This document shows, one piece after another, positions 1 to 9,153 of a stretch of DNA of 64,000 nt (position 1 is the first letter of the stretch; the number at the start of each line of letters is the position of its first letter). The notes beneath the pieces are model-generated. The model saw only the letters and a program-made list of their open reading frames with translations, had not been told where the DNA came from and did no database searches. A program made the position numbers and the translations under genes. Origin of the DNA: a virus; IMG/VR virus record IMGVR_UViG_3300037963_004147, positions 1 to 64,000 of that record. The stretch is one strand, 5' to 3'.

Positions 1-1767
1 AATAATAAACATTCTGCCATATTTAAAAAGAGGCAGATTGCATCATCTTATTTCCATATGGGTAAGATAATAAATCAATACTGGTTTGAAGAAGGATCCG
101 TATGCAAAATAGGTGCAAGTCTTAAAGATTATATAAATGATAAAGGTTCTTGGAAGTTTTTAGAAGAGTATAGAGACTTTCTTAATGAGCATACAGCTTG
201 GTATAGACCAAGTAATCCGGAAAAGGTTTTGCTTTGGCAACAACAAATAGAAGTTAGAGTAGGAAATAAAAAAACTAATAAAGGATTAAAGTCTAAAATA
301 CAAGGTGCATCTTTTGAAAAAAATGCAACAACTGGTGTTGGTGGACCTACAACATATTTCTTTCATGAAGAGGCTGGTATTGCCCCAAAGATGATGGATA
401 CATATGAATACCTTAGACCAGCAATGTCTTCAGGAATGATGACTACAGGTATGTTTATTGCAGCTGGATCTGTAGGTGATTTAGATCAATGTAATCCACT
501 AAAGGATATGATCCTTAATCCAACTAACAATGATATATATGCGGTTGAAACCAATCTTCTAGATAAAGATGGAACAAGAGGTCTTTCGGGTTTATTTATT
601 CCAGAACAATGGTCCATGCCACCGTATATTGATGATTATGGTAACTCTAAAGTAGAAGAGGCACTTGAAGCAATAATTAAAGAAAGGGAAGAGTGGAAAG
701 TAAAACTTAATCCAGAACAATACCAACTCAGAATATCTCAAAAGCCAACTAATATTGCAGAGGGATTTGCATATAGAAAAGAATCAATATTCCCACAAGG
801 AATTATCTCAAAACAATTGAAACGTATTGAAGATAAAGAATACAGTTATGAACACATTGAATTAGAAAGAACTCAAGAGGGTATTGAAGCTAAAAGAACT
901 TCTAGACTTCCAATATCTCAATTTCCAGTGGATAAAAAAATGGCTGATAAAAGAGGATGTTTAGTTGTTTGGGAAAGACCATCTAAAAATCCAAACTGGG
1001 GTGCTTACTATGCATCTATTGACCCCGTATCAGAAGGTAAGACTACAACTTCAGACTCATTATGTAGTATTTTTATTTATAAGAATCCTGTTGAAATAAC
1101 CAGGGAAACACCAGAAGGTGTAGAACATATAATAGAAAGAGATAAAATAGTTGCAGCATGGTGTGGTAGATATGATGATATAAATAAAACGCATGCACAA
1201 TTGTTATTAATAATTGAATGGTATAATGCTTGGACTATAGTTGAGAATAATATATCATTGTTTATTCAATACATGATATCAAAGAAAAAGCAAAAGTACT
1301 TAGTTCCTAAGCAACAGATTTTATTCTTAAAAGATATTGGTTCAAACAAAACTGTATATCAAGAATATGGATGGAAGAATACAGGAACATTATTTAAAAG
1401 TCATTTAATATCATATGCCTTAGAATACATAAGAGAAGAGATTCATGAGGAGACAGATGATGATGGAAATGTGTTATCTTCAATTTTAGGTGTTGATAGA
1501 ATACCAGATCCAATGTTATTAAAAGAGATGAAAGAATATTATCCAGGTTTAAACGTGGATAGGTTGGTAGCGTTTTCTGCACTTATAGCTTTTGCTAAGG
1601 TGCAACAATCAAATAGAGGGTATTTGAAAGTTAAAGAAACTGATTCTTCTTTGGAAAAGTCAGAAAATTTGTATAAATTAAAGTATAGTCCGTTTAAAAA
1701 TTTAGGACGTGGAAGAACTGCGTCTAATAAAAGGATTAAAAGATCAGGATATAAAAATTTTAGATAA
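1..1767 (+). CDS. terL: Terminase large subunit (TerL), 5' end outside window
   Basis: This is the ATPase-nuclease motor that packages DNA into the procapsid. The reading frame is open from base 1, so the first internal ATG (58) is probably not the true start; the 19 codons before it read on smoothly. They contain KKRQIASSYF, which resembles the deviant Walker A loop of large terminases. A Walker B-like stretch (YFFHEEAG, glutamates at 367-372) and an AAGSVGD coupling-type motif follow. The C-terminal half looks like the RNase H-fold nuclease: ASIDPVSEG (Asp codon at 1021), IVENN, and NVDRLVAFSAL near the end. The stop codon abuts the portal start, as expected in a packaging operon. The assignment is firm from motifs plus neighbourhood; the length of the missing N-terminus is unknown. 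Confidence 0.9.
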   Translation, partial: NNKHSAIFKKRQIASSYFHMGKIINQYWFEEGSVCKIGASLKDYINDKGSWKFLEEYRDFLNEHTAWYRPSNPEKVLLWQQQIEVRVGNKKTNKGLKSKIQGASFEKNATTGVGGPTTYFFHEEAGIAPKMMDTYEYLRPAMSSGMMTTGMFIAAGSVGDLDQCNPLKDMILNPTNNDIYAVETNLLDKDGTRGLSGLFIPEQWSMPPYIDDYGNSKVEEALEAIIKEREEWKVKLNPEQYQLRISQKPTNIAEGFAYRKESIFPQGIISKQLKRIEDKEYSYEHIELERTQEGIEAKRTSRLPISQFPVDKKMADKRGCLVVWERPSKNPNWGAYYASIDPVSEGKTTTSDSLCSIFIYKNPVEITRETPEGVEHIIERDKIVAAWCGRYDDINKTHAQLLLIIEWYNAWTIVENNISLFIQYMISKKKQKYLVPKQQILFLKDIGSNKTVYQEYGWKNTGTLFKSHLISYALEYIREEIHEETDDDGNVLSSILGVDRIPDPMLLKEMKEYYPGLNVDRLVAFSALIAFAKVQQSNRGYLKVKETDSSLEKSENLYKLKYSPFKNLGRGRTASNKRIKRSGYKNFR

Positions 1768-4524
1768 ATGAAGGTAGTAAATGCAATGCAATTAAAAGCT
1801 GGTGTAAAAGCTGAAGGTTATCCAACCTCATCTAGCCTTACACAACCAATACAATTCTTACCTACAAAAAAGAAAGATGATGATTGGGCAGCATGGAATT
1901 TAGATTGGTTAGAACTTCAAGGTATTCAGTTTTTAAGAAGTAATGCAAGACGTTTATTAAAAAATTATAAACTAGCAAAAGGAATAATTGATAAAACGGA
2001 TTACATTGTTGAAGAAGATAATGAGTATAAAGATTTAATGGATGTTTTAACAAAAGAAGATTCTTCAGCTTTAGAACTAAAATTTTATCCTATTATACCT
2101 AATGTAGTAAATGTTTTATGTGGCGAGTTTTCTAAAAGATATTCTAAAGTTCAATTTAGAGCAGTAGATAATACATCATATAATGAAATGCTTGAGCAAA
2201 AACGTGCTATGGTTGAAGAAAACTTATTAGCTGATGCTGAAGCTAAGTTAACAGCTAAGATGCTTGAGATGGGTATGGATCCTGCATCAGAAGAAGCACA
2301 ACAACAACTATCTCCAGAAAATATAAAATCATTACCTGAAATAGAGGACTTCTTTTCTATGGACTATAGAAGTATGGTAGAAGAATGGGCATCTCATCAA
2401 TTAAATGTTGATGAAGAAAGATTTAAGATGCAAGAACTAGAAGAAAGAGGATTTAGAGATTCTCTTATTTCAGATAGAGAATTCTGGCATTTTAAAATGA
2501 TGGAAGATGATTATGATGTAGAGCTGTGGAATCCTGTGTTAACATTCTACCAAAAATCTCCAGACACTAGATATATATCAAATTCTAATTATGCAGGTAA
2601 AGTAGATTTAATGACTGTAGCGGATGTTATAGATAAATATGGATATCTTATGACAGAAAAACAATTGCATTCATTACAAGAAATATATCCTGCAAGATCT
2701 GCAATGTACCAAGTTGGAGGAATGCAAAATGATGGTTCATATTATGATCCTTCTAGATCTCATGAATGGAATACACAAATGCCAGGACTAGCTTATAGAC
2801 AATATGTAAGTAACTGGTCTGATGATCCAGCTAAAGGTGGTGATATTGTTAGTGCTATTTTAAATGAAAGTGAAGATTTAGAAATGTGGGGTGAATCAGA
2901 ACTAATGCGTGTTACAACAGTATACTGGAAAACACAACGTAAGTTAGGTCATCTTACTAGAATTAAACCTGATGGTGAGATTATTCAAGAAATAATTGAT
3001 GAAAATTATAAGGTTACAGAAAAACCTATATATGATACTTCAGTATTTAAACAAAAATCAAAAGAAAACTTATTAGAGGGAGAGCATATTGATTGGATAT
3101 GGATTAATGAAGTATGGGGTGGTGTAAAAATTGGTCCTAATTTGCCAGCATTTTGGAGATCAAATATGGCTGATAATATAAATCCAATATACTTAGGTAT
3201 AAATAGAACTAAACCTGGAAGAGTTCCTTTCCAATTTAAAGGAGACAGTACTCTTTATGGATGTAAGCTTCCAATTGAAGGTAGAGTATTTTCTGATAGA
3301 AATACTAGATCTACATCATTAGTTGATTTAATGAAAGCATATCAAGTAGGTTATAATATGGTTAATAACCAAATTGCTGATATATTAATAGATGAACTTG
3401 GAACAGTAATTATGTTTGATCAAAATGCTTTACCAAGACATTCTATGGGTGAAGATTGGGGTAAGCATAATTATGCTAAGGCGTATGTAGCCATGAAAGA
3501 TTTTCAAATGCTTCCTTTAGATACATCTATTACTAATACAGAAAATGCTACAAACTTCAATCATTATCAAACTCTAAACATGGAGCAAACTAATAGATTG
3601 ATGTCAAGAATCCAACTAGCAAATTACTTTAAACAACAAGCTTTTGATGCAATAGGTGTAAATCCTCAACGTTTAGGGGCTCCTATGGGTAATGAGACTG
3701 CAACTGGTGTTGTTAATGCAATGAATCAATCTTATGCACAAACAGAGATATATTTTACACAGCATGCAGATCAACTTATGCCAAGAGTACATCAGATGCG
3801 TACAGATCTAGCTCAATTTTATCATAGCACTAATCCAAGTGTTAGATTAAGTTATATAACAACAGAAGCTGAAAAAGTAAACTTTGTAATTAATGGCACA
3901 GATCTTTTACTTAGAGATTTTAATATATTCTCTACAACTAAAACTAATCATAGACAAATTCTTGAGCAATTAAAACAAATGGCTCTTCAGAATAATACTA
4001 CTGGTGCTAGCATTTATGATCTTGGAAATATTATAAAAGCTGAGTCAATTGCTGAGGTATCAGACATTCTTAAAGATGCTGAGATAAAAACTCAAGCTCA
4101 GAGACAAGAGGAAATGCAGCAACAAGAAAGAATGCAGCAAGAGCAAATTCAAGCTAGACAACAAGAAGAGCAAATGAAACTTGCAATGCAACAAGAAGAA
4201 GCAGATAAAGAAAGACAAAAAGATATTATGGTTGCTGAGATAAGAGCTGCTGGCTATGGATCAATGCAAGATATAAATGAAAATCAAGTATCTGACTTTA
4301 AAGATGCAATGGATGATATGAAAGAAACAGCACGTTACAGAGAACAAATGGATATGAAACGTGAAGAAAGTGTCATGAAGAGAGGTGAGAATAGAGAGAA
4401 AATGCAGATTGAAAGAGAAAGATTAAATACTCAAAAGAGTATAGCTCAAACTAATTTAGAGATTGCTAGAGAAAATAAGAATAAGTATGATGTTAAACCT
4501 AACAAGGATAAAAAGAAAAAGTAA
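1768..4524 (+). CDS. Portal protein, long form (918 aa)
   Basis: This is the probable dodecameric portal at the unique vertex, through which DNA is packaged and ejected. The ATG follows the TerL stop with no gap. The protein is largely helical, with segments typical of portals of this phage group, such as NVVNVLCGEFSKR near residue 111 and a central region with LTFYQKSPDTRYISNSNY. The last roughly 170 residues are an extremely Gln/Glu/Met/Arg-rich coiled coil ending in a lysine run, which could form a barrel or crown extension inside the head. At 918 residues it is longer than common portals. Support comes from position between TerL and the scaffold/capsid pair and from overall character; there is no single diagnostic catalytic motif. 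Confidence 0.82.
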   Translation: MKVVNAMQLKAGVKAEGYPTSSSLTQPIQFLPTKKKDDDWAAWNLDWLELQGIQFLRSNARRLLKNYKLAKGIIDKTDYIVEEDNEYKDLMDVLTKEDSSALELKFYPIIPNVVNVLCGEFSKRYSKVQFRAVDNTSYNEMLEQKRAMVEENLLADAEAKLTAKMLEMGMDPASEEAQQQLSPENIKSLPEIEDFFSMDYRSMVEEWASHQLNVDEERFKMQELEERGFRDSLISDREFWHFKMMEDDYDVELWNPVLTFYQKSPDTRYISNSNYAGKVDLMTVADVIDKYGYLMTEKQLHSLQEIYPARSAMYQVGGMQNDGSYYDPSRSHEWNTQMPGLAYRQYVSNWSDDPAKGGDIVSAILNESEDLEMWGESELMRVTTVYWKTQRKLGHLTRIKPDGEIIQEIIDENYKVTEKPIYDTSVFKQKSKENLLEGEHIDWIWINEVWGGVKIGPNLPAFWRSNMADNINPIYLGINRTKPGRVPFQFKGDSTLYGCKLPIEGRVFSDRNTRSTSLVDLMKAYQVGYNMVNNQIADILIDELGTVIMFDQNALPRHSMGEDWGKHNYAKAYVAMKDFQMLPLDTSITNTENATNFNHYQTLNMEQTNRLMSRIQLANYFKQQAFDAIGVNPQRLGAPMGNETATGVVNAMNQSYAQTEIYFTQHADQLMPRVHQMRTDLAQFYHSTNPSVRLSYITTEAEKVNFVINGTDLLLRDFNIFSTTKTNHRQILEQLKQMALQNNTTGASIYDLGNIIKAESIAEVSDILKDAEIKTQAQRQEEMQQQERMQQEQIQARQQEEQMKLAMQQEEADKERQKDIMVAEIRAAGYGSMQDINENQVSDFKDAMDDMKETARYREQMDMKREESVMKRGENREKMQIERERLNTQKSIAQTNLEIARENKNKYDVKPNKDKKKK

Positions 4525-4632
4525 CATTAACTTATCATTTCATAAATAAAGTTTATGTAAAATCAACGTTAGCTATTATATTGCAAAAAATAATTTATTT
4601 ATTTCAAATTTTGTAAGTTTATTTAAAAAGAT

Positions 4633-4655
4633 TGTTTTATATTATATATGATAGT
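4633..4655 (+). promoter_or_regulatory. Possible phage promoter in 170-base gap before scaffold gene
   Basis: The gap 4525-4694 contains no gene and is very AT-rich. Within it, TGTTTTATATTATATATGAT loosely resembles the 20-base element found before 10965, 12624 and 32397. It lies 40 bases before the scaffold ATG, whose leader is A-rich (AAAACCAACATAAA). The match is imperfect and in low-complexity DNA, so this is a suggestion only. Confidence 0.3.
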
Positions 4656-4694
4656 ATTTCAATTTTGAATATTAATTTTTAAAACCAACATAAA

Positions 4695-6002
4695 ATGAGT
4701 GAAGAAAATAACACTGTGGAAAGTAAAGTAGAAACTGTAGATGTAGATATTGATGCAATATTTGGTGCAACAACTGATAGTGTTGTAGTACCAGAAGAAA
4801 AGAAGCCCAATGTCATGAGCCGTCCATCAACTGAGGTTGATATGAACTTTACTGAACCTACAAAAAATACAGAAACTATTGATAATACTAATGATTCAGA
4901 AACTCCAGAAGCAGAGAAAGGCGGAGAAGAACCTACAGCATCTGAAACACAAGTTAAAGCTGAAGGTAATGATATCATTGATACCTTTACAGAAATTGAT
5001 GAAGAATTAGATGAGACAGAAGAAGTTAAATCTGAAACTAAGAAAACAGAAACAAGAGGTAGAAAAAAAATAGAAGGTATATCAGATGTTTTTAATTCTT
5101 TAATTAAGAAAGAAAAAGTATTTGCTTTTGAAGATGATAAGGGATTTGAAGAATATTCAGCTAAAGACTGGGAAGAACTTATTGAAGCAAATATTGAAGA
5201 AGCTAAAAATCAAGTTAGACGTGAAACACCAAAGCAATTTTTTGAAGCATTACCTAATGAATTAAAGGTGGCTGCTAGATATGTTGCTGATGGAGGAACA
5301 GATTTAAAAGGATTATTTAGAACTTTAGCTCAAGCTGAAGAAACTTATGATTTAGACGTTAGTACTACCAAGGGTCAAGAAGATATTATAATGCAATATC
5401 TATCTGCCACAGGTTATGGTACTCAAGAAGAAATCAACGAAGAAATTGAAATTTGGAAGGATTTAGGTAAACTAGAACAACAAGCTTCCAAGTTTAAACC
5501 AAAATTGGATAAGATGCAAGAAAAAGTTGTAGCTCAAAAATTGCAAGAGCAAGAAATGAAGCAGAAGCAACAAGAGAAAGCATCTAAACAATACATGCAC
5601 AATGTTTATGAAACTTTAAAAGGTGGAGCAATTGGTGATCTAAAGTTAGATAAAAGAACACAGTCATTATTATATAATGGTTTGGTTCAACCAGCATATC
5701 CATCTGTAAGTGGAAAAAACACTAACCTATTAGGTCATTTATTAGAAAAGTATCAATTCCAGGAGCCAAATTATCAATTGATAAGTGAAGCTCTATGGTT
5801 ACTTGCAGATCCGAAAGGATATAAAAGTAAGATAATGGAAAAAGGTGCCAAAGCAAGTGTAGAGAAAACAGTTAGAAAATTAAAAACTGAACAAGCAAAT
5901 AGAAGCGGTGCTTCTATGGGAGTTCAGGAAACTGAAGCTAAAAGAACTGCTCCTGCTAAGAAAAAACTAAAAAGAGCTAATAATTTTTTCAAACGGATTT
6001 AA
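4695..6002 (+). CDS. Putative capsid scaffolding protein
   Basis: This 435-residue protein sits exactly between portal and major capsid genes, the usual place of the scaffold. The first roughly 110 residues are acidic and low-complexity (Glu, Asp, Thr, Val rich) and probably disordered. A central segment around residues 255-300 is a Gln/Glu/Lys coiled coil (KLDKMQEKVVAQKLQEQEMK), and the C-terminus is strongly basic. An acidic start, a helical middle and a basic end match the behaviour of scaffold proteins, whose basic tail contacts the capsid protein. I see no protease motif. The role is inferred from position and composition. Confidence 0.68.
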   Translation: MSEENNTVESKVETVDVDIDAIFGATTDSVVVPEEKKPNVMSRPSTEVDMNFTEPTKNTETIDNTNDSETPEAEKGGEEPTASETQVKAEGNDIIDTFTEIDEELDETEEVKSETKKTETRGRKKIEGISDVFNSLIKKEKVFAFEDDKGFEEYSAKDWEELIEANIEEAKNQVRRETPKQFFEALPNELKVAARYVADGGTDLKGLFRTLAQAEETYDLDVSTTKGQEDIIMQYLSATGYGTQEEINEEIEIWKDLGKLEQQASKFKPKLDKMQEKVVAQKLQEQEMKQKQQEKASKQYMHNVYETLKGGAIGDLKLDKRTQSLLYNGLVQPAYPSVSGKNTNLLGHLLEKYQFQEPNYQLISEALWLLADPKGYKSKIMEKGAKASVEKTVRKLKTEQANRSGASMGVQETEAKRTAPAKKKLKRANNFFKRI

Positions 6003-6044
6003 TAATCAATAATATAAATTAATAACAATCAAAAACAATCAATT

Positions 6045-7664
6045 ATGGCAACTCCAGTATTAAACAATGGAATTTTCCTTAGAGATACAGCTTATAAAGC
6101 TAGTTCTCACATTGATTCTTATCACTTGTCTCAGATGCTTGGTAGCTCTGAGCCTATGGATATGGGTCCAGTTGATTTGTGGGCAATGACTCAAAAAGTT
6201 GAAATGCCTCTTTATCAAATGGCTTCATTCGGTGGTAAGAACACAATTATGGTAGACAATGCTCGCGGTGAGTATAAGTGGCAAACACCTATTGCACAAG
6301 ATCTTCCTTTTGTAGTTTCAAACATTGAAGCTTCAACTGATCTTGGTGGTGATGGTACTACTTTTAGAATTAAACTTTCTAAGAGAGCTTTTGGTCACGG
6401 TGACATTATTACCTATGATAAGTATAATGGTTTAGAACTTTATATCACTGCTGAGGATATTATTCCTGCAGGTGATGGTTTTATCTACACTTGTCAATTA
6501 GTAAATAACAATAGTGCTGCTACGTTAGACGCTACTAAGTATCTAGTTTCTGGAACTAAGTACTTTAGAAAAGGTTCTGCACGTGGTGAGTACGGTGAAA
6601 GATTTTCTGACATTGAGACAGGATCTGGTTTCCGTGAGTTCTACAACTTTGTAGGAGGAGCTGAAGCACACGTTCACTATTCTATTTCTTCTAGAGCTGA
6701 TTTGATGCTTAAAGGTGGAATGAATGCTGATGGTACTGTTCCTGTAACAGAGATCTGGAGAAACTTTAACCAAGATCCTAACAATCCTTCTGTTTCTTCT
6801 ATTGAAGAATTAGTAGCTAATATGGGTAAAGCAGGTGCTAGAGAAGCATTTGAAAGTGGTCAATTATCAAGAACCTTCCTTACAAATATGGAAGCTGCAC
6901 ATCTTTCTAAGATTGCAAATGATATTGAAACTTACCTAATGTGGGGTAAAGGTGGTAGAGTTAAACAAGACGGTCCAGATGATATTAGATTATCTGTTGG
7001 TTTATGGTCACAGTTGGATAACTCATTTAAAAGAGTATACAACAAGTCATCATTTACACTTGACATGTTTAAATCTGAGCTTTACAACTTCTACCAAGGA
7101 AAAGTTGAGTTCAAAGGGCCAGACCCACAGAGACAACTTATTGTACAAACAGGTATTGGAGGAATGCAATTAATTAACAAAGCTATTGCTGATGAAGTAT
7201 ATGGTTCTGGATTAGTTCAAAATGCTTCTGATATTGGTGCAGTAACTGGACAGGGTATGGATCTTGACTTTGGTTTTGCTTATACAAGCTTTACTATTCC
7301 TTTCCTTGCTAATGTTAAGTTTGTACTTAACCCAGCATTTGATAACTTACACACTAATGATATTGAGAATCCATTAATTGATGGAAGACCATTGAGCTCA
7401 TTTAGCTTTATCATTTTTGATGTAACTGATGGAGGAAATGACAACATTCACTTGTTGAAGCTTTCTTGGGATAATCAACTTAAATGGTTCTACCAAAATG
7501 GTACAATGGATTATATGGGAAGAACGCAAGGATTTGCTTCTACCGGACAATTCAATGGATATAGAGTTTATATGACTCAGTCCATGCCTGCTGTTTGGGT
7601 TAAGGATCCAACTAAAGTTCTAAAAATTGTAATGAGAAACCCAGTTACGGGAGGATCATTCTAA
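6045..7664 (+). CDS. Major capsid protein
   Basis: This 539-residue protein is the likely HK97-fold shell subunit. It follows the scaffold-like gene and is followed by a strong intrinsic terminator, the classic layout for a capsid gene. Codon choice is visibly different from its neighbours, with more C-ending codons (AAC, TTC, CTT) as expected for the most abundant virion protein. The leader is A-rich (ATAACAATCAAAAACAATCA) with no Shine-Dalgarno. The sequence is globular and evenly mixed, without low-complexity parts, and includes VEMPLYQMASFGGKNTIMV near the N-terminus and a Phe/Asn-rich beta-type C-terminal third. The call rests on position, size and codon bias; fold confirmation would need a structure-based search. 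Confidence 0.82.
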   Translation: MATPVLNNGIFLRDTAYKASSHIDSYHLSQMLGSSEPMDMGPVDLWAMTQKVEMPLYQMASFGGKNTIMVDNARGEYKWQTPIAQDLPFVVSNIEASTDLGGDGTTFRIKLSKRAFGHGDIITYDKYNGLELYITAEDIIPAGDGFIYTCQLVNNNSAATLDATKYLVSGTKYFRKGSARGEYGERFSDIETGSGFREFYNFVGGAEAHVHYSISSRADLMLKGGMNADGTVPVTEIWRNFNQDPNNPSVSSIEELVANMGKAGAREAFESGQLSRTFLTNMEAAHLSKIANDIETYLMWGKGGRVKQDGPDDIRLSVGLWSQLDNSFKRVYNKSSFTLDMFKSELYNFYQGKVEFKGPDPQRQLIVQTGIGGMQLINKAIADEVYGSGLVQNASDIGAVTGQGMDLDFGFAYTSFTIPFLANVKFVLNPAFDNLHTNDIENPLIDGRPLSSFSFIIFDVTDGGNDNIHLLKLSWDNQLKWFYQNGTMDYMGRTQGFASTGQFNGYRVYMTQSMPAVWVKDPTKVLKIVMRNPVTGGSF

Positions 7665-7674
7665 ATTAATATAA

Positions 7675-7702
7675 GGGGGAGGTTATCCTCCCCTTTTTTT
7701 TT
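7675..7702 (+). terminator. Strong Rho-independent terminator after capsid gene
   Basis: GGGGAGG (7676-7682) pairs with CCTCCCC (7687-7693) around a TTAT loop, followed by nine T residues. It sits 11 bases after the capsid stop and would end or attenuate the head operon transcript. Confidence 0.93.
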
Positions 7703-7722
7703 AACTTATAAAATTAGAACAA

Positions 7723-8406
7723 ATGAAATTCCTAAAAAAAATAATTAAACAAAAACCTGATAAATATATCAAGGATGCACCAGGAGCAAATCTTGCAACA
7801 ATTGCTTCTGTAAACAATGTGGTTGATGAAAGCAACGCAGCACTAGATTTAGTTGCTGATAAGGTAATTATACCTGCAGGAAATTCATCTGCAGATTTAC
7901 CTCCAATAACTCTTAAAAAAACTTCAACATCTTTTACTTATCCGGATGGAACTAAGTTGCAGGGATATTCAATACTTGGTTCTGCTTTGTTAAGTGGACA
8001 AAGTACATATAGTATACCTCAGTGTACACTAACTATTCCTTGTGTAGTAGCTCCAAATCTTGAGCCAGATTCTGATGACGAAGAATTATGTTTAGCTGGA
8101 TTTTATATTGCATATAAAACAACTGGTGCAGTAAAATGTATGGTAAATGATGGTGAAGATGAACCTACTGAATTTGAAATAGTAAATGATTTTTCATCAG
8201 GTGCAGATTTAAGAAGAGAATCTGATGGTCAAGCTCAACAAACAGCATACGTAGGTCTTTTCCTTGAAGAGACTGAAGCAGGATCTGGTATTTATACTGT
8301 AAGTCTTGATGTAGAAGCTGGTGCAGGTGCTGGACCTTCATCTGGTGAAGTATTTTATCAGTTTGAATTCTTAGTGTATGATGATATTACACCTTCAATT
8401 ACTTAA
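7723..8406 (+). CDS. Head-associated protein, unknown (227 aa)
   Basis: I do not recognise a family. A basic N-terminus (MKFLKKIIKQKPDKYIK) is followed by a protein rich in Ala, Gly, Ser, Thr and acidic residues, with the alternating pattern of beta-sheet proteins. It contains three cysteines close together (CTLTIPC around residues 105-111, and CLAG near 125). The position directly after the major capsid gene is typical of auxiliary capsid, vertex or head-fibre proteins in crAss-like phages. It starts 20 bases after the terminator T-run with an A-rich leader, so it is expressed either by read-through or from an undetected promoter. Structural role inferred from context only. Confidence 0.6.
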   Translation: MKFLKKIIKQKPDKYIKDAPGANLATIASVNNVVDESNAALDLVADKVIIPAGNSSADLPPITLKKTSTSFTYPDGTKLQGYSILGSALLSGQSTYSIPQCTLTIPCVVAPNLEPDSDDEELCLAGFYIAYKTTGAVKCMVNDGEDEPTEFEIVNDFSSGADLRRESDGQAQQTAYVGLFLEETEAGSGIYTVSLDVEAGAGAGPSSGEVFYQFEFLVYDDITPSIT

Positions 8407-8425
8407 CTTATAAAAATTAGAAATT

Positions 8426-9034
8426 ATGCCAGAAATAGAAAAATACGCACCAGAGGTGTACGCAGAAAAAAGAGTTCAAGAGTTGGCTTTCAAAGAAGAT
8501 GCGGATCTTACAACAAACTTTGCAACTGAAGATAGAGCTGTAGCTTTTGTATATGATGCAGAACTGACTCCTGCTCAATTAGAAAAGAGAAGAGAGGCTG
8601 GTCTTGATGTACCAGGTTTAACTAGGCCTACAGAGAAAGTTCTTCAAGTAGCAGAAGGAGAGTTTACAGTAATTAAAGATGATGCAACTAAAAGTGATGA
8701 TATAAGAGCAGCTGCAGAAATTCTTAAGAGGAGATCAAGCATAGATAGAGAAAGAGTGATCAGAGAAAGACTTAAAAAACCTTTTAGGTTTGCAAAGTCA
8801 GCTGACATGTTTAGAAGTATGTCTTTAACTGTGAAGCCTGCTCCAGATACTGCAGAATTTGCAAAAATAGAGAGATATAGTGCACATTATGAAAAGATGG
8901 TAAGCTATTTATCTACTAGATTTTCTTCAACTGCAGGATTTGCTGATAGGCTTTTATCAGCTAAAGAAGGTGCTGACAAAGATCTTACAGCTCCTGTTGA
9001 GAAAAAAATCAAGTATTCAGCAATACCTGCATAA
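8426..9034 (+). CDS. Head-module protein, unknown (202 aa)
   Basis: This is a charged, mostly helical protein rich in Ala, Glu, Lys and Arg, with no cysteine and no membrane segment. Residues 90-130 (AAAEILKRRSSIDRERVI) look like a long amphipathic helix or short coiled coil. It lies 19 bases after the preceding gene, so it is probably co-transcribed with it, and it is followed by a hairpin at 9056-9075. I recognise no family; a structural or assembly role in the head is likely from position alone. Confidence 0.6.
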   Translation: MPEIEKYAPEVYAEKRVQELAFKEDADLTTNFATEDRAVAFVYDAELTPAQLEKRREAGLDVPGLTRPTEKVLQVAEGEFTVIKDDATKSDDIRAAAEILKRRSSIDRERVIRERLKKPFRFAKSADMFRSMSLTVKPAPDTAEFAKIERYSAHYEKMVSYLSTRFSSTAGFADRLLSAKEGADKDLTAPVEKKIKYSAIPA

Positions 9035-9055
9035 CTTTATTACTCAAATAACTAT

Positions 9056-9075
9056 TGCCGGTTTAATTACCGGCA
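9056..9075 (+). terminator. Hairpin, possible weak terminator
   Basis: TGCCGGT (9056-9062) pairs perfectly with ACCGGCA (9069-9075) around a six-base loop. It is the only GC-rich patch in this gap and lies 22 bases after a stop codon. There is no T-run behind it, so it may be a weak terminator, or an RNA-processing or stability element. Confidence 0.55.
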
Positions 9076-9097
9076 TTAGAAATATTAATTAATAAGT

Positions 9098-9118
9098 GTA
9101 CATAATTATGTACTTTTG
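9098..9118. promoter_or_regulatory. Perfect 16-base palindrome overlapping a host-type -7 box
   Basis: GTACATAATTATGTAC (9098-9113) is a perfect inverted repeat. It overlaps TACTTTTG (9111-9118), which fits the Bacteroidota -7 consensus TAnnTTTG. No clear -33 TTTG is visible at the expected distance. The site lies 36 bases before the ATG at 9154, a plausible place for a promoter with an overlapping operator. Confidence 0.4.
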
Positions 9119-9153
9119 AGTAAATAATAATTAATAATTAAAACCAAACAAAA

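Noticed and set aside
4679-4978. Open minus-strand frame of 99 codons over the scaffold start
   Set aside because: It is a shadow of the low-complexity acidic N-terminus, giving a Ser/Val/Phe-rich product with no translation signals.
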